Origin: Deltaproteobacteria bacterium
Lineage (GTDB): Bacteria; Myxococcota; Myxococcia; Myxococcales; JAHFDP01
Length of the DNA: 64,000 nt
Reading direction: 5' to 3'
Assembly (NCBI GenBank): GCA_023248955.1
Contig: JAHFDP010000007.1
Location: 20,486 to 84,485, forward strand
Position numbers and translations under genes: made by a program. The notes under the pieces were generated by a model. It did not search any database. It saw only the letters and a list, made by a program, of their open reading frames with translations, and was not told the DNA's origin. Each line of letters begins with the position of its first letter. Positions within the stretch are counted from its first letter, which is position 1. Positions 54,050-61,760 of the stretch are shown piece by piece.

Positions 54050-54855
54050 TATTTTTGCACGAGCTTCTGGTACGCCCGCCAATGTCGCAGCGCTGCGTCG
54101 CGCTGGCCGGTCGCTTCATACAAGCGCGCGACATTGTAATGCGCGTCGGCACAGCGCTCGTCCGCGGTCAGCGCGCGCCGGTAGGCGATCAACGCCGCTT
54201 CGTGTCGGCCCAGATCTTCGAGCGCCACGCCAAGATTAAACGCCGCCGTGGCATCCGCGGGCGAATTGGCCATCGCGCTTTCGTACTCTTCCAGCGCCTC
54301 GGCGGTGTCGCCGCGTGCATGGAGTAGGCGGCCTAAATTGACGTGGGCCTCGACATGCGTCGGATCGAGCTGCAGCGCGCGTCGGTACGCGGCCATGGCC
54401 TCTTCGGGCGAGGCCTCTTCCAAGTCATACCCGCGGTCATACCAGCCGGCCGCATCGAAAATTTTAGCGGCGGTTTTCCTCGTCAGCGGCGCGACTTTCT
54501 TCGCCACCTCGGCCACGTCGAAATCGAAGAGCACCTGCCCTGATTCTGGATGCCAGCGCCTGCCTCCTTCGCGCACGACGACGCTGTCGCCCTCGGCGGA
54601 AATATGCACACCGCCCAGCGGCCGGTCGGGCGTGAGCTGCTCGGAGAGTTTGCGCAGCGCCCGCCGAATGCGTCGCGCCGAAATGCGCGCATTCATCAAC
54701 CCCTGCGCGGCCCGCAGCAAAACGAGATCTTGAAACGTGAACCGCAGCTCGCCGCGCGCGCCGCGCTCGGGCTGCAAAAAACCGGCGCGCACAAACGCGC
54801 GAACCTGGTTGACCGAAACGCCCAACACGCGGGCCACTTCACGCGATGCATACAT
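54049..54855 (-). CDS. MerR-type DNA-binding protein fused to TPR repeats
   Basis: Encodes 268 residues. Residues 1-70 (YASREVARVLGVSVNQVRAF, RGELRFTFQDLVLLRAAQGL) are a MerR-like winged helix. After a linker come three to four TPR units (EEASPEEAMAAYRRALQLDP; AHVNLGRLLHARGDTAEALE; AFNLGVALEDLGRHEAALIA; YNVARLYEATGQRDAALRHW). The combination suggests a regulator that senses through protein-protein contacts. It sits between a glycosyltransferase gene (11 bases upstream) and rlmN (overlapping TAATG), so it is co-transcribed with both; its target is unknown. Confidence 0.88.
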   Translation of the reverse strand: MYASREVARVLGVSVNQVRAFVRAGFLQPERGARGELRFTFQDLVLLRAAQGLMNARISARRIRRALRKLSEQLTPDRPLGGVHISAEGDSVVVREGGRRWHPESGQVLFDFDVAEVAKKVAPLTRKTAAKIFDAAGWYDRGYDLEEASPEEAMAAYRRALQLDPTHVEAHVNLGRLLHARGDTAEALEEYESAMANSPADATAAFNLGVALEDLGRHEAALIAYRRALTADERCADAHYNVARLYEATGQRDAALRHWRAYQKLVQK

Positions 54856-54866
54856 GGTGAATCAAC

Positions 54867-55562
54867 TTACCGTTTTAGAAGTCCATATTTCACGATGCAG
54901 CGGAGCGCGCTGACGCCGTCTTTCCAGCCGATCTTTTTTCCTTCGCTGTGATCGCGGCCGGAATAACTGATCGGTACCTCGTAAATGCGGCATTTGAGGC
55001 GCGCGACTTTGGCCGTGATTTCCGGCTCGAATCCGAAGCGCTTTTCTTTCAAGTCGAGCTGCTGCAAGACCTCGCGCCGCATGACTTTATAGCAAGTCTC
55101 CATGTCGGTGAGGTTCAGGTTGGAGGCCATGTTGGCGAGCGTGGTGAGCCCGATGTTGGCGGCGTAGTTCCAGAAAAGATGCACGCGGTGCGGGCCGCCG
55201 AGAAAGCGGCTGCCGAACACCACGTCCGCGCGGCCATCGATGAGCGGCTCGAGCAGCCGTGCGTATTCGCGCGGGTCGTATTCCAAATCGGCGTCTTGCA
55301 CGACCACGAAATCGCCGGTGGCCTCGGCGAAACCACGGTGCAGCGCGGCTCCCTTACCCTGGTTTTTGGGTTGCAAGAAAACGCGGAGCCCCGGCGTGCT
55401 GTTCTGCTCCAGGAGCTCGCGCGAACGGTCGCTGGAGCCATCGTCGACGGCGATGATCTCGCGCTCCATGCCCTCGGGAAGCGGCGCGGCGGCGATGCGG
55501 CGGAGCAGCTCTTCGAGGGTCCGTTCTTCGTTGAAGACGGGGACGACGATCGAGAGTTTCAC
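54867..55562 (-). CDS. Family 2 glycosyltransferase (polyprenyl-phosphate mannosyl/glucosyl type)
   Basis: Encodes 231 residues of a soluble GT-A enzyme: [26 protein letters not shown] at 40-45, [17 protein letters not shown], metal-binding [11 protein letters not shown] near 90, then [20 protein letters not shown] and [14 protein letters not shown]. This is the dolichol-phosphate-mannose-synthase-like branch, which loads a sugar on a lipid carrier at the inner membrane. There is no C-terminal membrane segment, as in the soluble subgroup. Confidence 0.92.
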   Translation of the reverse strand: MKLSIVVPVFNEERTLEELLRRIAAAPLPEGMEREIIAVDDGSSDRSRELLEQNSTPGLRVFLQPKNQGKGAALHRGFAEATGDFVVVQDADLEYDPREYARLLEPLIDGRADVVFGSRFLGGPHRVHLFWNYAANIGLTTLANMASNLNLTDMETCYKVMRREVLQQLDLKEKRFGFEPEITAKVARLKCRIYEVPISYSGRDHSEGKKIGWKDGVSALRCIVKYGLLKR

Positions 55563-55611
55563 GGGCGCGTTTATCGCTCATTCTCGTGTCGGACTCCAGC
55601 ACGAGCTTGCG

Positions 55612-56463
55612 CTACTTCTTCCCCGCTTTGATTTTTGTCACTTCCGCCCGTGGTGCGCGTTTGGCTGGTTTGCGCGCTGCGGCCGTTTCCTTCGATTCAC
55701 CAAGGCTCGCCTTGAGCGCTTCCATCAGATCGATGATTTGCACCGGAGCTTGCTCGGTCGGCGCGGCGGCGATCTCCTCGCCCTGAACTTTCTTGTCGAT
55801 CGCTTCCTGCACGCGTTTCTTCACGGTGTCTTCGTACGCTTCGGGATGGAATTCGTCAGTGGCGATCTGTTCGATGAGTTGAATCGCAAGCTTCAATTCC
55901 GGTTCTTTCACCTCCGACGTGTCGAGGGGCACATCGGCGAGCGGGCGCACTTCGTCGGCGTAGAGAAGTTGTTGCATGACCAGTCCGCCATCGACGGGCC
56001 GCAACATCACCAGATACTGCTTGCCGCGCGCGGCGTAGCGGGCCAGGGCATTGCGGCCGGTTTTTTTCATCGCCTCGGCCAGCAGGTGAAACGCCTTCGC
56101 CGCACCTTTGTCGGGCGCCAGGTAATAGGCTTTGTCGAAATAGATCGGATCGATTTTCTCGAGCGGAACGAACTCGGCAATTTCGATTGTTTGCGTCGCT
56201 TTTTCGTCGAGGGCTTTTAATTCCTGTTCGGAAAAAACGACATATCGATCCTTCGAAAATTCATATCCTTTCACCATCTGATCACGGGGCACGACCTCGT
56301 TGTCCGTCGTGCAGATATATTGCTGTTTAAGGCGCGAAGAGCACTTGGCGTGAAGGAGATTGAACGAGATGGCGCTCTGTTGCTGCGTCGCCGAATAGAG
56401 TTTGGTCGGAATGGAAACCAATCCAAAGGAAATCGTCGCGGAGCTAATTGATCGAGCGGCCAT
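55612..56463 (-). CDS. ku: DNA end-binding protein Ku
   Basis: Encodes 283 residues. The core (AARSISSATISFGLVSIPTK; FNLLHAKCSSRLKQQYICTT; VVPRDQMVKGYEFSKDRYVV; IYFDKAYYLAPDKGAAKAFH; ALARYAARGKQYLVMLRP) is typical of bacterial Ku, which forms a homodimer on broken DNA ends and recruits LigD. The C-terminus is Lys/Ala-rich (ARKPAKRAPRAEVTKIKAGK), as in Ku proteins that bind DNA non-specifically. Divergent from ligD with 26 bases between the start codons. Confidence 0.97.
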   Translation of the reverse strand: MAARSISSATISFGLVSIPTKLYSATQQQSAISFNLLHAKCSSRLKQQYICTTDNEVVPRDQMVKGYEFSKDRYVVFSEQELKALDEKATQTIEIAEFVPLEKIDPIYFDKAYYLAPDKGAAKAFHLLAEAMKKTGRNALARYAARGKQYLVMLRPVDGGLVMQQLLYADEVRPLADVPLDTSEVKEPELKLAIQLIEQIATDEFHPEAYEDTVKKRVQEAIDKKVQGEEIAAAPTEQAPVQIIDLMEALKASLGESKETAAARKPAKRAPRAEVTKIKAGKK

Positions 56464-56473
56464 TTAATAAGGC

Positions 56474-56480
56474 TAACATA
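56474..56480. promoter_or_regulatory. Shared symmetric -10 of ku and ligD
   Basis: TAACATA reads TAACAT towards ligD and TATGTT towards ku. It lies 10 bases before the ligD ATG and 11 before the ku ATG, and it is the only promoter-like element in the 26-base divergent gap. Confidence 0.45.
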
Positions 56481-56489
56481 GGCAGCGGA

Positions 56490-58997
56490 ATGGAAAAGTA
56501 TTTGGACAAGTATCGGGCTAAGCGGTCGGCGGATCGGACGCCGGAGCCGTTTGGAGCGACGGCCCCCCGCCCGCGACTCTTTGTGGTGCAGAAGCATGCG
56601 GCGCGGCGGCTCCACTTTGATTTTCGTCTCGAGTGGGGCGGGGTGCTCTTGTCGTGGGCGGTGCCGAAAGGGCCGTCGCCCGATCCAGCGGAAAAGCGTC
56701 TGGCCGTACACGTCGAGGACCATCCGGTCGATTACGCGGATTTCGAAGGCGTGATTCCCGAGGGCAATTATGGCGCGGGTACGGTGATTGTTTGGGACCA
56801 AGGGCGTTGGACGCCGATTGGCGATGTGGACGAGGGGTTGGCCAAGGGAAAGCTCGAGTTTGTGCTGGATGGGTACAAGCTGCGGGGCGAGTGGACGCTC
56901 GTGCGGACGAAAAGGGGCGCGGGCGGGAAAGAGGCGTCAAAGGATTGGTTGTTGATCAAGCATCGCGATGTTTACGTTTCGACGTCCGCCGAAGCCGCGT
57001 TTGATCAGGCCTCGATATTTTCTGGATTGACGCTCGAAGAATTGCGGGACGCCGGTGATCGCGCCACGGCGCTTCGGCGTGAAATTGAAACGCTCGGCGC
57101 GCCGCGGAAGTTTGTCCAAGCGAGCGACGTCGAGCTGATGCTGGCCGAGACGCGCGAAAAACCTTTCTCTCGCCCGGGCTGGATCTTCGAGCTGAAATAC
57201 GACGGCTTTCGTGCCATCTCAGCCAAAGAGAACGGGCCGAAAATTTTCTATCGGCGCGGATTGGATGCCACGGCCATTTATCCAGAGCTGGCGCGGTCGC
57301 TCACGGCGTTGCCGTTTGAGCATGTGGTGCTCGACGGCGAAATCACCGTGTTGGATGAACGGGGACATCCCAGTTTTCAGCTGTTGCAAAAGCGTGCGCT
57401 GCTGACGCGATCGGCGGACATCGCGCGCGCGGCGGTGGAACTGCCGGCGACGTTTTTCGCGTTCGATCTGCTCGGCGTGGATGATTTTGATTTGCGTTCG
57501 TTGCCACTTCTGACGCGCAAAGCGTTGCTCAAAAAAGTCGTGCCGCGCTCGGGCGCGCTGCGTTTTGCCGATCACGTGGAGACCCGCGGCGAGGCGCTGT
57601 TCGAGCAAATTCTCGCGCGCGGGCTCGAGGGAATCGTCGCCAAAAAGTCTGATTCGCCCTACCGCCGCGGACGTTCGCCGGATTGGTGCAAAGTGCGCGT
57701 CGATCGAACTGGCGATTTTGTGATCGTCGGATTTACGCGGCCCAAAGGATCGCGCGGTGGATTTGGCGCGCTGCAGCTTGGCGTGTTCGACAAAGGCCAG
57801 CTCGTTTATGCGGGCCGCGTGGGGAGTGGCTTTTCGGAGAAGGTGCTCGCTGAATTGAGCACGCGGCTGGCGCTGCTCGCGCGCGCGGACCCTCCGTGTA
57901 TTGGAAAAAGTCCGCGGGAGCAGGGGCTTTCGTGGGTCGAACCGCTGCTCTGCGTGGAGGTTCGTTACAAGGAGTGGACGAGAGACGGGAATCTGCGCCA
58001 GCCGGCGTTTCTGCGGATGCGCGACGACAAGAAGCCGGAAGAGTGTGTGCGGGAGAGGGATGGGGACGAGTCCCCCACCCTAACCCTCCCCCGCAAGGGG
58101 GGAGGGGAGAAGAGCTTCCCTTTTTCGAATCTTGACAAAATGTATTGGCCGGTTGACGGCTACACCAAGGGCGATCTCATCGCGTATTACAAAGTAATAT
58201 CGCCGTGGATCTTGCCGTATCTGCGCGACCGGCCGCTGGTGTTGACGCGCTATCCAGACGGCATCGACGGTAAATCGTTTTTCCAAAAAGATGCGCCCGC
58301 GTTTGTGCCCGACTGGATTCGCACCGAGCGGATTTGGAGCGAACAGGCGCAACGGGAGATCGACTACTTCCTCTGCGACGACGCGGAGTCGTTGCTCTAC
58401 ATCGCCAACATGGGGACGATTCCGTTTCACGTTTGGGCCTCGCGCGTGAAGGCGCCTGAGCGGCCCGACTGGTGCATTTTGGATCTCGATCCGAAAGAGG
58501 CGCCGTTTGCGCATGTGGTGCAGGTGGCGCGTGCGCTCAAGAAACTTTGCGATGAGATCGAGGTGGCCTCGTTCGTGAAGACCAGCGGGCAAGCGGGGCT
58601 GCACGTGCTGATTCCGCTCGGCGGGCAGTGCACGCACGAACAGTCGAAATGGCTTGCGCAGGTGATCGCGCACGCGGTTGAACGCGAGCTGCCGAAAATT
58701 TCGACGACGGTGCGCTTGCCGGCCAAGCGGGGCGGGCGCGTCTATCTTGACTTTTTGCAGAATGGCCACGGCAAGACGATCGCGGCGCCGTTTTGTGTGC
58801 GGCCTAAACCGGGTGCGCCGGTGTCCACGCCGTTGTTGTGGAGTGAAGTGAATGGGCGGCTGGATCCGCGACGCTTTACGATGAAGACGGTACCGGCGCG
58901 GGTGGAGAAGAAAGGGGATCCGATGTTGCCGGTCCTGAAGGCGAAGTCGGATTTGGCGCGGGCGTTGGGGAGGTTGCGGGAAAGATTTCCGACCTGA
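56490..58997 (+). CDS. ligD: Multifunctional NHEJ DNA ligase LigD
   Basis: Encodes 835 residues from ATG 56490. Domains in order: 3'-phosphoesterase (RLFVVQKHAARRLHFDFRLE; HVEDHPVDYADFEGVIPEGN), ATP-dependent ligase with catalytic Lys236 in FELKYDGFRA plus EGIVAKKSDSPYRRGRSPDW, and polymerase/primase domain (FSNLDKMYWPVDGYTKGDLI; WCILDLDPKEAPF; HVLIPLGG). With Ku it repairs double-strand breaks by end joining. In the linker between ligase and polymerase domains an in-frame REP-like repeat adds SPTLTLPRKGGGEK. An upstream ATG at 56448 overlaps ku and is rejected. Confidence 0.97.
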   Translation: MEKYLDKYRAKRSADRTPEPFGATAPRPRLFVVQKHAARRLHFDFRLEWGGVLLSWAVPKGPSPDPAEKRLAVHVEDHPVDYADFEGVIPEGNYGAGTVIVWDQGRWTPIGDVDEGLAKGKLEFVLDGYKLRGEWTLVRTKRGAGGKEASKDWLLIKHRDVYVSTSAEAAFDQASIFSGLTLEELRDAGDRATALRREIETLGAPRKFVQASDVELMLAETREKPFSRPGWIFELKYDGFRAISAKENGPKIFYRRGLDATAIYPELARSLTALPFEHVVLDGEITVLDERGHPSFQLLQKRALLTRSADIARAAVELPATFFAFDLLGVDDFDLRSLPLLTRKALLKKVVPRSGALRFADHVETRGEALFEQILARGLEGIVAKKSDSPYRRGRSPDWCKVRVDRTGDFVIVGFTRPKGSRGGFGALQLGVFDKGQLVYAGRVGSGFSEKVLAELSTRLALLARADPPCIGKSPREQGLSWVEPLLCVEVRYKEWTRDGNLRQPAFLRMRDDKKPEECVRERDGDESPTLTLPRKGGGEKSFPFSNLDKMYWPVDGYTKGDLIAYYKVISPWILPYLRDRPLVLTRYPDGIDGKSFFQKDAPAFVPDWIRTERIWSEQAQREIDYFLCDDAESLLYIANMGTIPFHVWASRVKAPERPDWCILDLDPKEAPFAHVVQVARALKKLCDEIEVASFVKTSGQAGLHVLIPLGGQCTHEQSKWLAQVIAHAVERELPKISTTVRLPAKRGGRVYLDFLQNGHGKTIAAPFCVRPKPGAPVSTPLLWSEVNGRLDPRRFTMKTVPARVEKKGDPMLPVLKAKSDLARALGRLRERFPT
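58071..58110. repeat. REP-like G/C palindrome, copy 3 (inside ligD)
   Basis: CCCCCACCCTAACCCTCCCC followed by CGCAAGGGGGGAGGGGAG sits in frame in the ligD linker, encoding SPTLTLPRKGGGEK without a stop. Relative to its host gene it is in the opposite orientation to copies 1, 2 and 4. Confidence 0.9.
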
Positions 58998-59000
58998 CTA

Positions 59001-59320
59001 AGGCCTGTCCCTAAATTCAGGCAAGCCAAACTCGAATCGAAGCAAAGAGAACGAAGCCAAGAAAGTTGGCGGCATTCTTTTCGAAGCGCGTCGCGACTTT
59101 CCTGGGGCAGCGACCCAGCGGTTCTTGTCCTCCTCGGTTTCGACCCACGCGTGCAGCGCGCCTGGCTCCGGATCCAGGTGGATTCCACGCAGGGCTGCCG
59201 GATTCGACATCGTCAGGCATTGCTCCAAGACGTCGGACCAGGCCTGGACGAGCGGCACGGGGTTTGGGTGGCTACGTCGCGGTAAATCAACGTTAATCGG
59301 CTGCCTCAAATCAAACCCGA
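59001..59320 (-). pseudogene. IS5-like transposase C-terminal relic joined to an unknown gene fragment
   Basis: On the minus strand one frame ends KVATRFEKNAANFLGFVLFA...VWLA with TGA at 59017-59019, the pattern of IS5-family transposase C-termini. The segment just before it reads in another frame as SNPAALRGIHLDPEPGALHA and HAWVETEEDKNRWVAA, which is coding-like but not transposase-like. So two broken genes appear fused here. AGGCCTGTCCCTAAATTC at 59001-59018 resembles the ends of the element at 47152-47399 and may be its terminal repeat. No intact transposase remains. Confidence 0.5.
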
Positions 59321-59625
59321 GATGGAACGAAATGAACCTCGAGCCGCGCGCCCAGTGCCCGCGCGACTTTTTTAAGAACATCAAGCGAAGGCGTCATGCC
59401 GCCCGATTCGATTCTGGCAATCGCCGGCTGAAGCGTTCCGACTTTCTTCGCGAGTTGGGCTTGCGTGAGATGTTTGCGCTCCCGGAGCGCGCGCAGTTCG
59501 CGGGCAAGCCGGATGCGCGTGTACTCCTCTTCGACGCCCCGCTCGAAGTCGGGGTCGCGCGCAGTCTCCTCGGCGATCCAGTCGTCCAGTGAGCTTCCGA
59601 TGTGCGGATTTTTTTTCTTTCTCAT
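59311..59625 (-). CDS. HigA-like XRE-family antitoxin
   Basis: Encodes 104 residues. An N-terminal segment (SLDDWIAEETARDPDFERGV) is followed by a helix-turn-helix of the Cro/C1 type (LRALRERKHLTQAQLAKKVG, LQPAIARIESGGMTPSLDVL, KKVARALGARLEVHF). It follows the toxin gene with an ATGA overlap, the toxin-first order typical of HigBA systems, and has GAAGGA upstream. It should repress the operon and neutralise the toxin. Confidence 0.88.
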   Translation of the reverse strand: MRKKKNPHIGSSLDDWIAEETARDPDFERGVEEEYTRIRLARELRALRERKHLTQAQLAKKVGTLQPAIARIESGGMTPSLDVLKKVARALGARLEVHFVPSRV

Positions 59626-59954
59626 GGTTCATCCTTCTCGAGCACAATGTTTAATCGCTTCTTCGCGGTTTCAATTTCACCCCGCGGCGCCTTCTGTCCC
59701 TGCTTCTTGTAGGCGTGCAGCAGGACCATTCCTGATTCTGAAACGAGCACGTAGAAGATGCGGTGTGCGTCTGGCTTGAGCTCCCAGAGCTTTCCTTCGA
59801 TATGGCGAGTGGTGACTTGGGCCGTATCGATACCGCTCCTCTGAATATCGCGGAGCCAACCGCCGATGAAACGGCGCTCTTCTTTCGGAAGCGCACGCAG
59901 GTAATCGCGTACTGGCTCATTTCCACTATTCGTTTGGAAGAAGCTCAACTCCAC
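59622..59954 (-). CDS. HigB/RelE-like toxin
   Basis: Encodes 110 residues from GTG 59954 (ELSFFQTNSGNEPVRDYLRA), which matches the phage Gp49-like/HigB family: GNEPVRDYLRALPKEERRFI, KLWELKPDAHRIFYVLVSES, VLLHAYKKQGQKAPRGEIET. Such proteins cleave mRNA at the ribosome. The GTG lies 8 bases after a -10 TTATAT; a longer frame up to 60035 would run through the promoter and is rejected. Confidence 0.87.
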   Translation of the reverse strand: MELSFFQTNSGNEPVRDYLRALPKEERRFIGGWLRDIQRSGIDTAQVTTRHIEGKLWELKPDAHRIFYVLVSESGMVLLHAYKKQGQKAPRGEIETAKKRLNIVLEKDEP

Positions 59955-59962
59955 GGAAAACG

Positions 59963-59990
59963 ATATAACTAATCCGTTATTTAAAGTCAA
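59963..59990 (-). promoter_or_regulatory. Promoter of the HigBA-like operon
   Basis: Minus-strand TTGACT (59985-59990), 16-base spacer, TTATAT (59963-59968), ending 8 bases before the GTG start. The best -35/-10 pair seen in the window. Confidence 0.6.
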
Positions 59991-60934
59991 GGTATTCGCT
60001 GAGCGCACCGGTCGCCGGCTTCTCGCGGCGGACAACTCATCAGATCGATCAGATGTTGTGTCTCTATGGGTGCGTGAACATCCAATGGTTCATCAACGAC
60101 ATACGCAGCGCCTGCCTCGCCGGTAATCGTATCGACGCGCAGGAGATAAATGGCGTCGTCGTTGACCAACAACTTGGGCTTTGAGACCCAGGCAACGTCC
60201 CTGCTGGTGGCGAAACGAATGGGTACTGAAGTGCCGCTCGCGGTTCCATGCAGTGCGCACGTCACATCCACAGATGCCTCAGCCCAATCCGCTTCGTGTT
60301 CCGAGAAACCTCCGAGATGCGGCAGCGGAGTAATTGCCGTTACCTTCCCGTGAATAATGAGATTCGATTGGCTTATCTGATCGTAGAGTTTTCGGTCCTT
60401 TAGCAGTCTCTGAATATCCGGGATCGAAGAATCGAGATTTGACATTGTGTTGGAATCGGTATGCGCCAATTCCACCAAGGTTACATTTTTTCCCACGGTC
60501 GAAAGTGTGCCGAAAAAATACCCCACGTAACCAGGCGCAAAGGCGGAAGCGTCTTTCATCACCATGATGACGGCATTATTGAGGCCAACAAAGCCGGATA
60601 GGAATGAATCAGAAGGCCACGCCTGATCGACGCGGATATAGACCTGCCGGCTGGGATCTTGATTACCGTCGGGTGACGTGACGTTGAGCGTGGTGACCGT
60701 ACCCCGGAACGGTTGCGACTGTTTGACCCAATCAATCAGTTGTTGGGGGTAGGTTGGCGCAACAGGGCAGGCTGAGGGCGACAAACCGCAAATCGAAGCA
60801 AGAGGAGATGTATAGACGCCTCCTGAGTCCGCGACGCCAGCGTCCGCAATCTCTCCAGGTTTAAACCCTGACTTGCAACCAGGAAAAGAAATCGAACAAA
60901 GAAGAAGGACGGATCGAGCATGGTGTGCGGTCAT
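59987..60934 (-). CDS. Unknown lipoprotein
   Basis: Encodes 315 residues. ATG 60934 (MTAHHARSVLLLC then SFPGC) gives a lipoprotein-type leader with Cys20; an earlier frame start at 60964 would extend it by ten residues. The mature protein begins with an acidic/Gly segment (IADAGVADSGGVY) and contains five cysteines and a beta-rich central part (QVYIRVDQAWPSDSFLSGFV; VTAITPLPHLGGFSEHEADW). Family not recognised. Its base composition is visibly more A/T-rich than neighbours, hinting at acquisition from elsewhere. Confidence 0.7.
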   Translation of the reverse strand: MTAHHARSVLLLCSISFPGCKSGFKPGEIADAGVADSGGVYTSPLASICGLSPSACPVAPTYPQQLIDWVKQSQPFRGTVTTLNVTSPDGNQDPSRQVYIRVDQAWPSDSFLSGFVGLNNAVIMVMKDASAFAPGYVGYFFGTLSTVGKNVTLVELAHTDSNTMSNLDSSIPDIQRLLKDRKLYDQISQSNLIIHGKVTAITPLPHLGGFSEHEADWAEASVDVTCALHGTASGTSVPIRFATSRDVAWVSKPKLLVNDDAIYLLRVDTITGEAGAAYVVDEPLDVHAPIETQHLIDLMSCPPREAGDRCAQRIP

Positions 60935-61061
60935 ACGATTCCTAGGCTGCAAGACCGGCGCCAATGTTTGAATCCATGAAACAACAATAGTTCCTCGTTT
61001 GAGATTCGTGGATTCGCGGGTAGTCGTGGAAAATATCCACGTTGAATATCTCGGCGGGTTC

Positions 61062-61760
61062 TCACCGACCGCTTGTCTTCACGAGAAGCTGCAGTGCGCG
61101 GCGAAAGGCGATTCGGCGCCTCCCCGGATCGACCTCATATGGAACCGGTCCTAGAACCTGCACGCGGTGGCGTCTACGAATCAGTTCCGCGTTGCCGCGT
61201 TCGGACCGGTCGCGCGTGGCTTCGCTGCGCGACAGAACCACGGCGGCCACGGGTATCTTGCGCGCTGCGAGCGAATGCAACGAAAGCGCGACGTGGTTGA
61301 GCGTTCCGAGTCTGGCGCGCGCGACGAGAAGCACCGGCAGGTTGAGCAGCGCGATGAGATCGATGACGTCGTGTGCGGGATCGAGTGGAACGAATAGTCC
61401 GCCCGCGCCTTCGACGACGAGTGCGCGGTCGTCGAAAGTATGAAAGGCACGCAGCGTCTTGCGCAGGTCGGAACGGCAGCCCAGTCGCGCCGCGGCAACG
61501 CCCGGCGCAAGTGGCGCGCGAAAACGGTGCGGGCAGATGGCCGCGAGATCGTCGTCGCTTTGTGCAGCGGTTTTGAGCGTCAGCGCGTCCGCGGGCGCGG
61601 CGACGGAAGCGCAGCCACTTTCGTAAGGCTTGAACGGCGCTGGTCGGTGCCCGCTGTCGGCGAGCAGCGAAAGCAGCGCGGCGGCGGTTTCAGTTTTCCC
61701 GACGCCGGTGTCGGTGCCGGTGACGAAAATTCGAAATGGCGTGCGTATTACTTTCCGCAT
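61062..61760 (-). CDS. bioD: Dethiobiotin synthetase
   Basis: Encodes 232 residues. The P-loop GTDTGVGKTETAAALL lies at residues 15-30, followed by FKPYESGC, HRFRAPLAPGVAA, the catalytic VVEGAGGLFVPLD and LPVLLVARARLGTLNHVALS. It closes the ureido ring of dethiobiotin using ATP and CO2. The ATG lies 13 bases inside the end of bioA, giving a coupled bioF-bioA-bioD operon. The 127-base gap to the next gene (60935-61061) holds nothing recognised. Confidence 0.95.
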   Translation of the reverse strand: MRKVIRTPFRIFVTGTDTGVGKTETAAALLSLLADSGHRPAPFKPYESGCASVAAPADALTLKTAAQSDDDLAAICPHRFRAPLAPGVAAARLGCRSDLRKTLRAFHTFDDRALVVEGAGGLFVPLDPAHDVIDLIALLNLPVLLVARARLGTLNHVALSLHSLAARKIPVAAVVLSRSEATRDRSERGNAELIRRRHRVQVLGPVPYEVDPGRRRIAFRRALQLLVKTSGR

